Origin: Marinobacter sp. SS5-14b
GTDB lineage: Bacteria > Pseudomonadota > Gammaproteobacteria > Pseudomonadales > Oleiphilaceae
Direction: 5' to 3'
Length of the DNA: 48,798 nucleotides
NCBI RefSeq assembly: GCF_030541005.1
Contig: NZ_JASSVM010000012.1
Coordinates: forward strand, 1 to 48,798
Shown here: one piece after another, positions 38,301-45,341 of the stretch
Numbering within the stretch: position 1 is the first letter of the stretch
Layout of the letters: every line of letters begins with the position of its first letter
Translations under genes and position numbers: made by a program
The notes under the pieces: model-generated
Databases searched by the model: none
What the model was told of the DNA's origin: nothing
Seen by the model: only the letters and a program-made list of their open reading frames with translations

Positions 38301-38446
38301 CCTTCACCGTCGAAATTCACATAGACTCTGGGCCTGCGAGGTGAACCGTCTAACTGGCTGGTAACAGTTCCGGTGCGATCAGGGGCATTCTTCAGGCGAA
38401 CTGAATCACCAGGTTTTATTATTTCTGATGGCCACTCAGCTATCAC
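35306..38446 (-). CDS. SNF2/RapA-like helicase (1046 aa)
   Basis: N-terminal small beta-barrel-like region (KPGDSVRLKNAPDRTGTV, residues about 10-27) as in RapA-type proteins. Helicase motifs: IADEVGLGKTIEAGLIW near residue 135, VIIDEAHYLRN near 253, LLSATPIQLRN near 280, LLSSEVAAEGVDLQFS near 600 and RIEQRIGRIDRIGQ near 627; all intact. A long charged coiled-coil C-terminus follows, ending KKMKMIRPEEGKKAKLKTR. The GTG start at 38446 has AGGAG about eight bases upstream. It is a different lineage from the DrmD-like helicase downstream and is tied to the Hsp70-like gene; the two may act as a separate DNA-translocating sub-complex. Confidence 0.85.
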   Translation of the reverse strand: MIAEWPSEIIKPGDSVRLKNAPDRTGTVTSQLDGSPRRPRVYVNFDGEGSEPVLFSNLEPVDDRPIGEYERFQRGLFGGVRHLRKEITYRRLSGKLANLIYSLNTTNTQFFPYQFKPVLQFLDSPSNGLLIADEVGLGKTIEAGLIWTELRAREDARRLLVVCPAMLREKWVEELANRFGVMAQCVDAGELLTKLESVKARPHQDFALVASMQGLRPPRGFAQGNSKNGAAKLGRYLDGLDGDDPLLDLVIIDEAHYLRNESSQTNKLGQLLRPVASNLVLLSATPIQLRNKDLFNLLKLLDEDSFPYEHSFEDTLYANAPLKDLREKVLTGVATTEDFEEALNQAQWRSMFGESLQLEHLIENPPTADQLKDPRSRSELADQLDRINPLGKVITRTLKREVNENRVIRMPRAVVAPMSSVERDFYQQVTEVVREYCADNQLSTGFILTTPQRQMTSCMAAACRGWQANFDSMFGDDLDELLYELDGETEGSNEPPASMGELVKTLALVGKSIGSYESLKASDTKYNQLISALKDYWAQYPGKKIILFAFYKGTLRYLHERLSEEGIGSLVLHGGMDKNEVIRQFRGDAQYNILLSSEVAAEGVDLQFSSVLINYDLPWNPMRIEQRIGRIDRIGQEEDRIHIWNMIYEDTIDQRVYDRLLDRLDIFRNAMGSMETILGDQVQALTKELLGHKLTPEQEAERIEQTAVALEKNRQDQERLEREADQLIAHGDFIQKKVRAARELGRYISGEDLYIYTRDFLNERYPGSFLIQSENNPDWYRCELSTQARAEFGVFLKNHHLQGKTRLLEHSPPELFFDNQQARPISSVERVTQDHPLIRFVTKTIEHEGDAASEYPAHAISIPSLAVPGVEPGIYVYTVARWSVGGAIDTEKLAYVVKGLDGETLDEESAELLVNTSALKGDDWRSVKNEIDTEEVAELFDVARVGLEHSFSEYRQQMIRANTDRVRMMVASLEKELKTKTARSQERINDYRQSGDPKKMKMIRPEEGKKAKLKTRLTDRIKEIQLREKLTVGKKSIAAGVVKVSA

Positions 38447-38489
38447 GCGCTATCTCCTTTTAGATGCAGGACCCAGATTCCCGAACATG

Positions 38490-39182
38490 TTAATCCGCTC
38501 CCAAAACTGACCTTACAAGGTATTCTGAGGCACAACATATTGTTCTATGGGGCCTCGCTTCCATGGCCGCTCGAAGCGGATCCGACCGGCAGGGATGGCA
38601 CAGGAACCTTTTGGCTTCACGAAGGCGCCGGCTTACAGTGCTTGGGCTGATATTTAGCTGCTGCGCAATGTACCAATGGTAGGTAATAAGCCCCGGCGTT
38701 TGGCCTTGGCGCTCATTCCTGTGGATGCCATACCGGGCACGGATTACATCCTCTAACTCCGGGCGCATGTTTCCGATGGCTAAGCTCACAGCCTGAAAAA
38801 CGTTACAGGGGTAACAAGCTTTTGGCGGTTCTATCTCGCCAGGAACGTCCATATCCGGTATGTCCAGGTCCCGGCCATCCAAATAAACCACCTTTTGTTC
38901 CTTCCTGATCCGCTTAGCCCTTTTAATCCATTTTTCAACTTCATAACAGAACTCGTCCAGGTCGTCCGGAATCCCTTCACGACGATTCAGAGCTTGCTGA
39001 CAAACCTCTGCTGTAATTTCCCTGTGGAGCTCGGCGGCCTGTTTTGTTACGGCCCGAGCTTCTTTTCTGATCGCTGCCAGTTCTTCCCGCTTTTCTTCCG
39101 CCTTCCTATTAATCCGATTGCTATCTTGCTGTAACGACTGTAATCGCCGAAGGCTTTTCAACAACTCACGATAGGTCTGCAT
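38490..39182 (-). CDS. Helix-turn-helix protein with sigma-region-4-like domain (230 aa)
   Basis: Residues 1-70 form a charged coiled coil (NRINRKAEEKREELAAIRKE). A CYPCNVF motif stands near residue 125, and a C-terminal helix-turn-helix reads VIRARYGIH then WYIAQQLNISPSTVSRRLREA near 160-195, like region 4 of sigma-70 factors. A CHPC motif follows, so zinc binding is possible. There is no region 2, so it is not a complete sigma factor. It lies 43 bases upstream of the RapA-like gene on the same strand, probably as the first gene or local regulator of the array. Start: ATG at 39182, or GTG at 39188; the AGGTGG site is close to both. Confidence 0.7.
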   Translation of the reverse strand: MQTYRELLKSLRRLQSLQQDSNRINRKAEEKREELAAIRKEARAVTKQAAELHREITAEVCQQALNRREGIPDDLDEFCYEVEKWIKRAKRIRKEQKVVYLDGRDLDIPDMDVPGEIEPPKACYPCNVFQAVSLAIGNMRPELEDVIRARYGIHRNERQGQTPGLITYHWYIAQQLNISPSTVSRRLREAKRFLCHPCRSDPLRAAMEARPHRTICCASEYLVRSVLGAD

Positions 39183-39225
39183 GTCCACCTATGCCAATTG
39201 GCTAACTGTTATCTGAGAGTATCTC

Positions 39226-40158
39226 TTAACGGCTACTTTCGACCCAGACAAAGCTATCTGCGTCGAGTTGCACTTCTCCATTAACCTGGTATGCGCAGAG
39301 CTTCCCCTTACCTTCTCCAGCAATGCTGTAGTCAAGGCAAACAACATGCTCACTCAAAGGCTCTGGAGTTCCAGACATCCAGTAATGCCCCACAAAAACC
39401 GGTTTTTCACCGTCATAGCCCGGTAGTACATCGGATTCAACCGGAGTATGTGGAATCTTGGCGATCTCCGACCCAGGTACCATGGCGAGATCTCGGTAAG
39501 TTAATTGCTCTTGCTGCCACCAGCGAGTTCGAATGTCATATCTCGGATTACCATCCTTGTCGTGGAAATGGTGTCCGGGTGGTAACCGGATTTCCAAGCC
39601 TTTAAGCAGGGTCTCAACAGCCTCGTACGCCTCTGAGCCCTTTCGACTTGCCTCCTCCCAAGCGGTCGGAAGTAACCGATTTTCTTTATTGGTGTACTTG
39701 GCTATGGCCGCAAGATGCTCCGGGTGCCAGCAGGCGTGTACTACTCGAAATTCCGGCAAGTCCAGATACACCGGTAAGGATTTGAACCACTCGATCATGC
39801 TGTGGTGCAGTTTGCTGCCCTCACCTACTTGCTCCAGAAAGGCTCTGTGCTGCTTCAGGTTCTTTTCGATATGGGGGCGAAGGTATTCGCCAGGGTTTTG
39901 CGGGTCTTCCGTAGCCCAGGCTACTGCGTTGAATTCGTGGTTGCCCATGACCGCCAGTGCTTGGCCATTCTCGACCATGTTTCGGGCAATGGTGACGGTT
40001 TCTACCTGTTCCGGGCCGCGGTCTACAAAGTCACCCAGGAAAATAACTTGGCGCTCGGGGTGCTGCCACACGCCGTCTGTTTCGCGGTAATCCATCTTGG
40101 CGAGGAGGGCTTTGAGTTCAGTGGCGTGGCCGTGAATATCGCCGATCAGGTCGTACAT
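39226..40158 (-). CDS. PrpE/ApaH-like metallophosphatase (310 aa)
   Basis: Serine/threonine-phosphatase-type metallophosphoesterase related to PrpE and diadenosine tetraphosphatases. Metal motifs: LIGDIHGHATEL (residues 4-15), FLGDFVDRGPEQVETV (about 40-55), VMGNHEFNAVAW (about 69-80), VVHACWHPEHL (about 138-148) and PVFVGHYWMSG (about 253-263). All ligands present, so likely active, on dinucleoside polyphosphates or phosphoproteins. It lies 37 bases upstream of the HTH gene. Whether it belongs to the defence array or to the house genes is unclear; nucleotide second-messenger turnover would fit with the neighbouring 5'-nucleotidase and SLOG genes. Confidence 0.85.
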   Translation of the reverse strand: MYDLIGDIHGHATELKALLAKMDYRETDGVWQHPERQVIFLGDFVDRGPEQVETVTIARNMVENGQALAVMGNHEFNAVAWATEDPQNPGEYLRPHIEKNLKQHRAFLEQVGEGSKLHHSMIEWFKSLPVYLDLPEFRVVHACWHPEHLAAIAKYTNKENRLLPTAWEEASRKGSEAYEAVETLLKGLEIRLPPGHHFHDKDGNPRYDIRTRWWQQEQLTYRDLAMVPGSEIAKIPHTPVESDVLPGYDGEKPVFVGHYWMSGTPEPLSEHVVCLDYSIAGEGKGKLCAYQVNGEVQLDADSFVWVESSR

Positions 40159-40283
40159 CTTTCGTCCTTGTTTGGTAAATCTCTCTGCGCAGCCGGTCCG
40201 CCAAGTTCAGAAAAGTTAGGCTGCGTTGCATTCCGAGTATAAGCAATACTGCGTGAAGTTGGAGCGAATTCCAACAAACGTAA

Positions 40284-40871
40284 CTATTGTTTACATGTTG
40301 CAAAGTGTTTTTCGCCAATCACGTCACCTTCAGTCGACAGGACATAGGCTTGGCCTGGCGCCGGGACAAACCAGTAAGCTTCAATCTTGCCCCAGATACC
40401 GAGAGTGCCGGTGGTCTCGCGCACGTGTTCACGAATCTTTTCACCCGCTTTGGCCAATTGTTGCTCCAGTGGTAGCCGCCAGAAACCCTTCGGAAAGAAC
40501 AGGTGGCGGAATGACTCACACGCGGCTAGGGCGAAGATCGGCTGGCTGGTGCGTTTGAAGTTGGTATCTACCCAGAGATATGGCTTGAATGCATGCCACT
40601 CTTCAGAGAGGGGTTGCTCAAGGTGGCTGATCCGATGGTGAGCCTCCTGCCCCTTAAGACCTGCCACTTTACTCAGTGCCAGCAGAAACTCTGCCGAACT
40701 GTATTTAAGGTCAAATCCTCCTCCCTCGAGGCCAAGATGTTTACTGGCCAGTACGTTCTCCAGGCGCTTGATGTTCGCAGGAGTCGGGTTTCGGTAGCCC
40801 ATGGCTATCAGAATGGCGGCATGGGACTTTCCCTTCAATCCGGCTTTCAGGTCGGTTCTAAGTTCACTCAT
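40284..40871 (-). CDS. Conserved-type protein of unknown function (195 aa)
   Basis: The ATG at 40871 is chosen because it overlaps the stop of the 90-aa gene by eight bases (ATGAGTGA); a frame from 40901 would overlap more and lacks a site. The N-terminus reads SELRTDLKAGLKGKSHAAIL, followed by a helical region (RNPTPANIKRLENVLAS) that resembles a small DNA-binding helix bundle, and a C-terminal aromatic-rich part (WGKIEAYWFVPAPGQAYVL). Family not recognised. Translational coupling to the 90-aa protein suggests a two-gene unit under the divergent promoter at 41.2 kb. Confidence 0.6.
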   Translation of the reverse strand: MSELRTDLKAGLKGKSHAAILIAMGYRNPTPANIKRLENVLASKHLGLEGGGFDLKYSSAEFLLALSKVAGLKGQEAHHRISHLEQPLSEEWHAFKPYLWVDTNFKRTSQPIFALAACESFRHLFFPKGFWRLPLEQQLAKAGEKIREHVRETTGTLGIWGKIEAYWFVPAPGQAYVLSTEGDVIGEKHFATCKQ

Positions 40872-41136
40872 GGTGTCGTCCCTCTTTCTCAAGCCATTCA
40901 ATGACGAGCCTAATCACAGCGGGTTGCACTGGAAGACCCTCATCATCGTAAAACCAGGCTCCGAGCGCACGGGCAAAGGCATGTTCCAAGGCTTCACCAT
41001 TCTGTAGATGCTCACTGACACTCCGGGCCACCGCGTCGTACTCATCGAAGCAGTCATTCTCTGCGCAGCACGTGTGCATAGGATCTGTGTGGAACAATGC
41101 ACGGGAGATGCTTTCAGCGGTGTAGTGGGTGCTCAT
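40864..41136 (-). CDS. Small acidic protein (90 aa), family unknown
   Basis: Preceded by a strong AAAGGAGGG site. The product is acidic and helical with a cysteine cluster in the middle (MHTCCAENDC) and conserved-looking WFYDDEGLPV residues. No family recognised. It is first in a minus-strand pair and divergent from the 110-aa gene at 41242; the space between contains a perfect copy of the putative operator. Confidence 0.65.
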   Translation of the reverse strand: MSTHYTAESISRALFHTDPMHTCCAENDCFDEYDAVARSVSEHLQNGEALEHAFARALGAWFYDDEGLPVQPAVIRLVIEWLEKEGRHHE

Positions 41137-41177
41137 TCATCCCTCCTTTGTTGATAAGTTCATTCTAAGGAACGGCT

Positions 41178-41194
41178 GCGACAATATGTGTCGC
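41178..41194. promoter_or_regulatory. Putative WYL-regulator operator, perfect copy (GCGACA-N5-TGTCGC)
   Basis: GCGACAATATGTGTCGC, a perfect 6-bp inverted repeat with a 5-base spacer, centred between two divergent genes (starts at 41136 minus and 41242 plus). This is the best copy of the repeat that recurs at 7285, 43976 and 46601. Position is right for control of both divergent promoters. Confidence 0.6.
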
Positions 41195-41241
41195 CCAACT
41201 GGCCTAGACTGATCGCAGTTGAACTGAACAGGGAGAAAACG

Positions 41242-41574
41242 ATGAATCGTGCCGAAAAAGAAATGCTCAAGAAGCGCACCGCAGAACGCGAGGGTCTATC
41301 CGAGGAGGAGTGCCGGAAGCTGGATGAGCTCAACAAGCTGGTCCACGATGTACACTACGAACTCTTCCCGGAAGAATACGATGCCATGATGGACTCCATC
41401 GCAGACGCCAACGACCGTCGCCGCGGTATTAATCCTATGAGTGTGGACTACACCGAGAAGGTAAACGCCCGACGGAAAGAGCACGGGGTGCCACCACTGG
41501 GAGTTAACGGATTGCCTACCGACGATTCCAGCTGGGACGTTGCACGTGTAGAAGCGTCGCGCCGCTTAGGATGA
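41242..41574 (+). CDS. Small charged protein (110 aa), family unknown
   Basis: The ATG at 41242 has GGGAGA five bases upstream; a frame from 41188 would start inside the operator. The N-terminal half is strongly charged and helical (NRAEKEMLKKRTAEREGLSEE), probably a coiled coil, and the C-terminus is basic and loop-rich. It is first in a plus-strand operon with the 5'-nucleotidase and SLOG genes (15 and about 46 bases between them). No catalytic motif is visible. Confidence 0.6.
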   Translation: MNRAEKEMLKKRTAEREGLSEEECRKLDELNKLVHDVHYELFPEEYDAMMDSIADANDRRRGINPMSVDYTEKVNARRKEHGVPPLGVNGLPTDDSSWDVARVEASRRLG

Positions 41575-41589
41575 ATTGGAGAATTCGCT

Positions 41590-42537
41590 TTGCCCTACCC
41601 CATAGAAGAAAAGCTCGTCATCGCTGTAGCCTCCAGCGCCCTGTTTGACCTGTCTGAGTCTGACAGGGTGTTTCAGGAGCAGGGTGCCATTGCCTACCGG
41701 GACTACCAGGAAGAGCATCTGGAGGTCCCCTTGGACAAGGGGGTGGCGTTTCCATTTGTTCGGCGGTTCCTGAACATCAACAAACGGTTTCCGGAGACCG
41801 CGCCGGTAGAAGTGGTGCTCTTGTCCCGCAACTCTTCAATTACTGGCAAACGGGTGTTCCGGTCGATTGAGCACCATGGGCTGGATATCTCTCGAGCGGC
41901 GTTTCTGGAGGGCAAATCGCCCTACCCCTACATTCCGGCGTTCAATGCGTCGCTGTTCCTGTCGTCCAATGAACAGGATGTTCTGAAAGCCATCGACTAC
42001 AAATACCCGGCAGGCACGGTGCTGCCATCCCCTGTGGTGGATGACGAGGACGATTTCGAGCTGCGTATTGCTTTCGACTTCGATGGGGTGATTGCCGATG
42101 ATGCGTCGGAGCGGGTTTATAAAGGTGGAGAGCTGGAAGCATTCCACGCCCACGAAACCTCTAAGGCCCGCATTCCCCACAGCCCGGGGCCGCTGGCTGA
42201 CCTGTTCAGAAAGCTGTCACTGCTGCAGCAACTGGAGGATGAGGCGCAGAAAGCCAATCCAGATTACCAGCGCATCCTGCGCACGGCCATCGTCACCGCT
42301 CGTAGCGCCCCTGCTCACGAACGTGTGATTACCACCCTGGAACACTGGGGCGTGGATGCCAATGAGGTCTTCTTCCTGGGCGGCATGAAGAAAGACCGCA
42401 TTCTGAATGTGCTGAAGCCCCATATGTTCTTTGATGACCAGCGCAGCCATCTGCAGTCGGATGCGGGGAATGTTCCGATGGTACATATTCCGTTTGGGGT
42501 GGCGAATCATGCTCAAAGCGACAAGGATAGTCGCTAA
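41590..42537 (+). CDS. Cytosolic 5'-nucleotidase family protein (315 aa)
   Basis: Matches the 5'-nucleotidase family found in many gammaproteobacteria (NT5C1-like, HAD fold): N-terminal LVIAVASSALFDL, VVLLSRNSSITGKRVFRSIE near residue 80, the HAD Asp motif IAFDFDGVIADD near 157, and the C-terminal block VFFLGGMKKDRIL...HMFFDDQRSHL near 270-290. It dephosphorylates nucleoside monophosphates to nucleosides. The start is a TTG at 41590 with GGAG nine bases upstream; no better start is in frame. In a defence context nucleotide depletion is a known theme, but it may be ordinary metabolism. Confidence 0.85.
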   Translation: MPYPIEEKLVIAVASSALFDLSESDRVFQEQGAIAYRDYQEEHLEVPLDKGVAFPFVRRFLNINKRFPETAPVEVVLLSRNSSITGKRVFRSIEHHGLDISRAAFLEGKSPYPYIPAFNASLFLSSNEQDVLKAIDYKYPAGTVLPSPVVDDEDDFELRIAFDFDGVIADDASERVYKGGELEAFHAHETSKARIPHSPGPLADLFRKLSLLQQLEDEAQKANPDYQRILRTAIVTARSAPAHERVITTLEHWGVDANEVFFLGGMKKDRILNVLKPHMFFDDQRSHLQSDAGNVPMVHIPFGVANHAQSDKDSR

Positions 42538-42583
42538 CTGGCGCTAAGCTCTCAGTCCTGTCTACCAGCCTGTGGAGCTCGCT

Positions 42584-42928
42584 ATGCGCAAAATCGCCGT
42601 TATTGGTTCTCGCCACTTTAATGACTACGATCGCCTGGAGCGTGTACTCCAACGCTGGTTGCCCGCGCACATCATCTCTGGCGGCGCAAAAGGCGCGGAT
42701 GCTCTGGCGGAGCAACTAGCCCGGGAACACAAGCTGCCTATTACCGTGATCAAACCCGACTGGAAACAATACGGCCGTGGGGCCGGCCCGATTCGTAACC
42801 GTACCATCGTCGATACGGCTGATTTGGTGATCGCCTTCTGGGATGGCAAATCCCGGGGTACCGCGTCCGCCCTGAATTATGCACGGGCCAAAGGTAAAAC
42901 GGTGATTGTTGAAGCCGTGGGGGAATGA
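42584..42928 (+). CDS. SLOG-type DUF2493 protein (114 aa)
   Basis: A single SLOG-family domain (YspA-like): KIAVIGSRHFNDYDRLE (residues 2-18), a nucleotide-binding SGGAKGADALAEQLA near 34-48, then ADLVIAFWDGKSRGTASALNYA near 85-105. SLOG domains bind or process nucleotide-derived ligands, often as sensors in immune systems. The ATG at 42584 is chosen over the GTG at 42572 because GGAG lies six bases before it. It is last in the plus-strand operon and convergent with the WYL regulator gene, one base apart. Confidence 0.85.
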   Translation: MRKIAVIGSRHFNDYDRLERVLQRWLPAHIISGGAKGADALAEQLAREHKLPITVIKPDWKQYGRGAGPIRNRTIVDTADLVIAFWDGKSRGTASALNYARAKGKTVIVEAVGE

Positions 42929-42929
42929 C

Positions 42930-43937
42930 TCATGCGTTACCGGTCCTTCGCGTCCGCTTCAGCCCCTGCTTAAGCGTGGCTTCAATCTCTTCCCGCAACC
43001 ACGCCGGCTCCAGAATATCGCAATGCACCGCCTGGGCGGTGAGCCACCAGCGAAGGTCCTGGGTGTCGCCCACGGTGACGGCCATTTCGAAGGTCTGGTC
43101 ATCAATCTCGGTGGTGATCTGATCAAATCCCAGTGGGGATTCGATCAGGTGGTTCAGCACCGGTTTGTCGCAGCGTAACTTCAGATACACAGGCTCATCG
43201 GATTTCAGAATGCCCATGGCGCCGGAGTGGATGTACAAATCCAGATCAAAATCTTCCGGGCGCTCGATGAGCTCTTCCACTGCTTCACCGGCCGTAGCCC
43301 TGTGCAGCACCAGCTGGCGAACCCCTTCCCTGCCTTCGATGGTGCCGATCAGGTACACATTCGGGTCCCGGAAGATGAGCCCGAACGGATGCACCACAAT
43401 CTCTTCCGGTTCCGGCCAGCTGCGAGCCTGGTAGGTGAGTTTGCACTGGTATTCCCGGAGCAAGGCTTCGGTGACCGCTTCCAGAACATCGGCATCAACG
43501 GGCGGGCGCGCACCTCCCAACCCCCGATTGATCACCCTCACCCGGTCTGGCCACTGGCCCAGGGGGGTCTTTTCACGCAACAACGTGCGGTGGGCTTCAT
43601 CGAAGTGGGGCTTTAAGTGGGACAGTGCCCTTGGCGGCAGCATTGGTGAGAGGTAGGCCTTCGCCAGTTCAAAGGTCAGGGCTGCCGGCAGATCCAGCGC
43701 CGGTATGATGTCCATGGTCGCATTGCGGTCGAACGACCAGCGGTAAGGCCGGGAGTTTTCATCAACCAACAAAGGGAAATCCCCACTCAGCTTTTCCAGA
43801 TCCCGCTGGATCGAGCGCATGGTTACCGAAAAGCCCTGCTCTTCCAGGCGGCTCGCCAGTTCGGTGGTGGTGATGGATCTTGGGTACCGGGGCACCATCC
43901 GGAGCATGGTGAGGTAGCGAACGGCAGTGCTGGACAT
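42930..43937 (-). CDS. WYL-domain transcriptional regulator, BrxR/CapW/PafBC-like (335 aa)
   Basis: N-terminal winged helix-turn-helix (TTTELASRLEEQGFSVTMRSIQRDLEKL, read in parts, about residues 25-50), then a WYL domain with VHPFGLIFRDPNVYLIGTIE near residue 200 and a C-terminal WCX extension (VTVGDTQDLRWWLTAQA near 295). WYL proteins sense nucleic acids or nucleotides and control defence and DNA-damage genes. The ATG at 43937 has AAGGA seven bases upstream; a longer frame from 43982 would overlap the operator. A copy of the repeat GCGACA-N5-TGACGC lies 39-55 bases upstream, which suggests autoregulation. Confidence 0.88.
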   Translation of the reverse strand: MSSTAVRYLTMLRMVPRYPRSITTTELASRLEEQGFSVTMRSIQRDLEKLSGDFPLLVDENSRPYRWSFDRNATMDIIPALDLPAALTFELAKAYLSPMLPPRALSHLKPHFDEAHRTLLREKTPLGQWPDRVRVINRGLGGARPPVDADVLEAVTEALLREYQCKLTYQARSWPEPEEIVVHPFGLIFRDPNVYLIGTIEGREGVRQLVLHRATAGEAVEELIERPEDFDLDLYIHSGAMGILKSDEPVYLKLRCDKPVLNHLIESPLGFDQITTEIDDQTFEMAVTVGDTQDLRWWLTAQAVHCDILEPAWLREEIEATLKQGLKRTRRTGNA

Positions 43938-43975
43938 GGCGGGATCCTTGTCTTTTCTCGAAGTCGACAGCTTAA

Positions 43976-43992
43976 GCGACACATTCTGACGC
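43976..43992. promoter_or_regulatory. Putative WYL-regulator operator at its own promoter
   Basis: GCGACA-CATTC-TGACGC, one mismatch from the perfect copy at 41178, in the divergent space between the WYL gene (start 43937, minus) and the 141-aa gene (start about 44032, plus). Autoregulation from such a site is common for BrxR/CapW-type repressors. Confidence 0.55.
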
Positions 43993-44031
43993 TACGTCAT
44001 GCTAGATTCTTGTGCTGGTCAAGTAAAGCCA

Positions 44032-44457
44032 ATGGCCAACTCTGCCAACGACACAAGGAACCCTGCCCTGAACAAACACAAATTTGCCGCCCTCCTGCTA
44101 GAACATGGGTTTACCCCAAAAACCTACGATTTCGACTCCACCATGCTGGGGTTCCAGCACGACATCTTTAATGCCCTGATCCATAACGACCCGCTGTTCA
44201 GCGAGCAATCGTTCATTCGCGAGCAGCCCGATTGCCCCGATGCCCTGCTGCGCTGTGAGCTCGTCACCCAGTCAGATGATCTTTCCGCAGCGGTTCAGCA
44301 TTTCTATGCTCGATGGTTTGAGGAGCTTCGCTATTCGAATTCTGTGCTGGAGTTGCTCAATCTGGAGATGCACGAAGATGCCGCCAGCATTCACGTGCTA
44401 ACCATCAGCAAAGCCAATGCGATGACGTTTGTCTTTAACATCCAGCGAGGTGCGTGA
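44032..44457 (+). CDS. Hypothetical protein (141 aa)
   Basis: Divergent from the WYL gene. The start at 44032 (MANSAND) is preferred over an in-frame ATG at 43999, which would fall seven bases after the operator; neither has a strong Shine-Dalgarno sequence. The product is helical and acidic with a conserved-looking FAALLLEHGFTPKTYDFDST segment and no catalytic motif. Its TGA overlaps the ATG of the downstream membrane-peptide gene (TGATG), so the two are coupled. Function unknown. Confidence 0.55.
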   Translation: MANSANDTRNPALNKHKFAALLLEHGFTPKTYDFDSTMLGFQHDIFNALIHNDPLFSEQSFIREQPDCPDALLRCELVTQSDDLSAAVQHFYARWFEELRYSNSVLELLNLEMHEDAASIHVLTISKANAMTFVFNIQRGA

Positions 44458-44636
44458 TGATTCTGATTTTAGCTGCGTTGGGTGCGGTGCTCTGGGTTGT
44501 GGTGTCGATGCTGTGCATCAGCTATTTCAATGACCACGGTGTCGGTTGGGAGGAATGGGAAGCCTTCCCGGTGTGGTTAAAGATTCCGATCCTGGTGGTT
44601 GCGCCGGTGTTTTTTATTTCCTGGTGGGTTCGTTAA
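44457..44636 (+). CDS. Two-helix membrane peptide (59 aa)
   Basis: Starts within the stop of the upstream gene (TGATG). Two hydrophobic segments (residues 1-22 and 41-57) flank a short acidic loop (NDHGVGWEEWEAF), giving a hairpin topology. No family recognised. Coupled expression with the 141-aa protein suggests a membrane anchor or a holin-like effector, both speculative. Confidence 0.55.
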   Translation: MILILAALGAVLWVVVSMLCISYFNDHGVGWEEWEAFPVWLKIPILVVAPVFFISWWVR

Positions 44637-44642
44637 AACCAA

Positions 44643-45311
44643 CTAACCATCAGCGGGAATAACCTCCACATCACCCACCGGCTCTAGGATATGGGTACTC
44701 CGCACCGGCTCACACACCAGCGGGGCGGAGATATGGGTTCTCATCAGCCCTTGAAACGCATCCGTCGCGTGAAACTCAGGATCCAGCCACAAATCAAACT
44801 CCTGCGGCCGCAGCATCAGCGGAATGCTTTTCGGGTGGATGTGGCTGAACCTCGGGTGCGGCGGCAGGGTGATGACGGTGAAGGAATTCACCTGCTCGTC
44901 CCCGAAATGCCAGGATTGCCAGAGCCCCGCCAGTGCCGTGGCTTCATTCTGCGGGTGAATGTTGTAGACCTGCTTACCTCTCCATTCGTGAAATGCGCTG
45001 ACTGGAATAATGCAACGCTTGGTCGGATACACTTTTTTCCAAAGTGGACTGCTGGTCAGCCGATCGCCGCGGGCATTGAAGGTGTGGAATTTCGGGTTGG
45101 GCCGGAAACCATAGCCGTTCGGGTTCGGCTCAATTAATACCGACCAGATCCCTGGTAGCAGGTACCGGTCATCCGCTGCTTCCATGACAAACTCGCCGAT
45201 TCCGCCTGGTGGGACGTTGTGCTGGGGTCTGGGTGCGACACCGGGCAGCCCCAATTGTTCCATCAGCGTTTGGACTTCCGGAGAGTCGGTTACGTTGTAC
45301 CGACCGCACAT
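44643..45311 (-). CDS. yedK: SOS response-associated peptidase, YedK/HMCES-like (222 aa)
   Basis: The SRAP-domain protein that covalently caps abasic sites in single-stranded DNA. The catalytic Cys2 follows the initiator Met (MCGRYNVTD), and the other family blocks are present: KFHTFNARGDRLTSSPLWK near residue 75, RCIIPVSAFHEWRG near 95 with the active Glu, and FSHIHPKSIPLMLRPQEFDLWL near 155 with the active His. The last block usually reads His-x-Arg-Met-Pro; here it is His-Pro-Lys-Ser-Ile-Pro, a divergence but with His and Pro kept. It lies convergent to the membrane-peptide gene and next to a UDG-like gene, whose product could make abasic sites. Confidence 0.88.
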   Translation of the reverse strand: MCGRYNVTDSPEVQTLMEQLGLPGVAPRPQHNVPPGGIGEFVMEAADDRYLLPGIWSVLIEPNPNGYGFRPNPKFHTFNARGDRLTSSPLWKKVYPTKRCIIPVSAFHEWRGKQVYNIHPQNEATALAGLWQSWHFGDEQVNSFTVITLPPHPRFSHIHPKSIPLMLRPQEFDLWLDPEFHATDAFQGLMRTHISAPLVCEPVRSTHILEPVGDVEVIPADG

Positions 45312-45341
45312 TAATCACCCCCCTTCGAGACACAGCTCCAG

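Noticed and set aside
15023..38446. Dpd (7-deazaguanine) system from the multiple helicases
   Set aside because: No DpdA tRNA-guanine-transglycosylase-like gene or deazaguanine synthesis genes are present.
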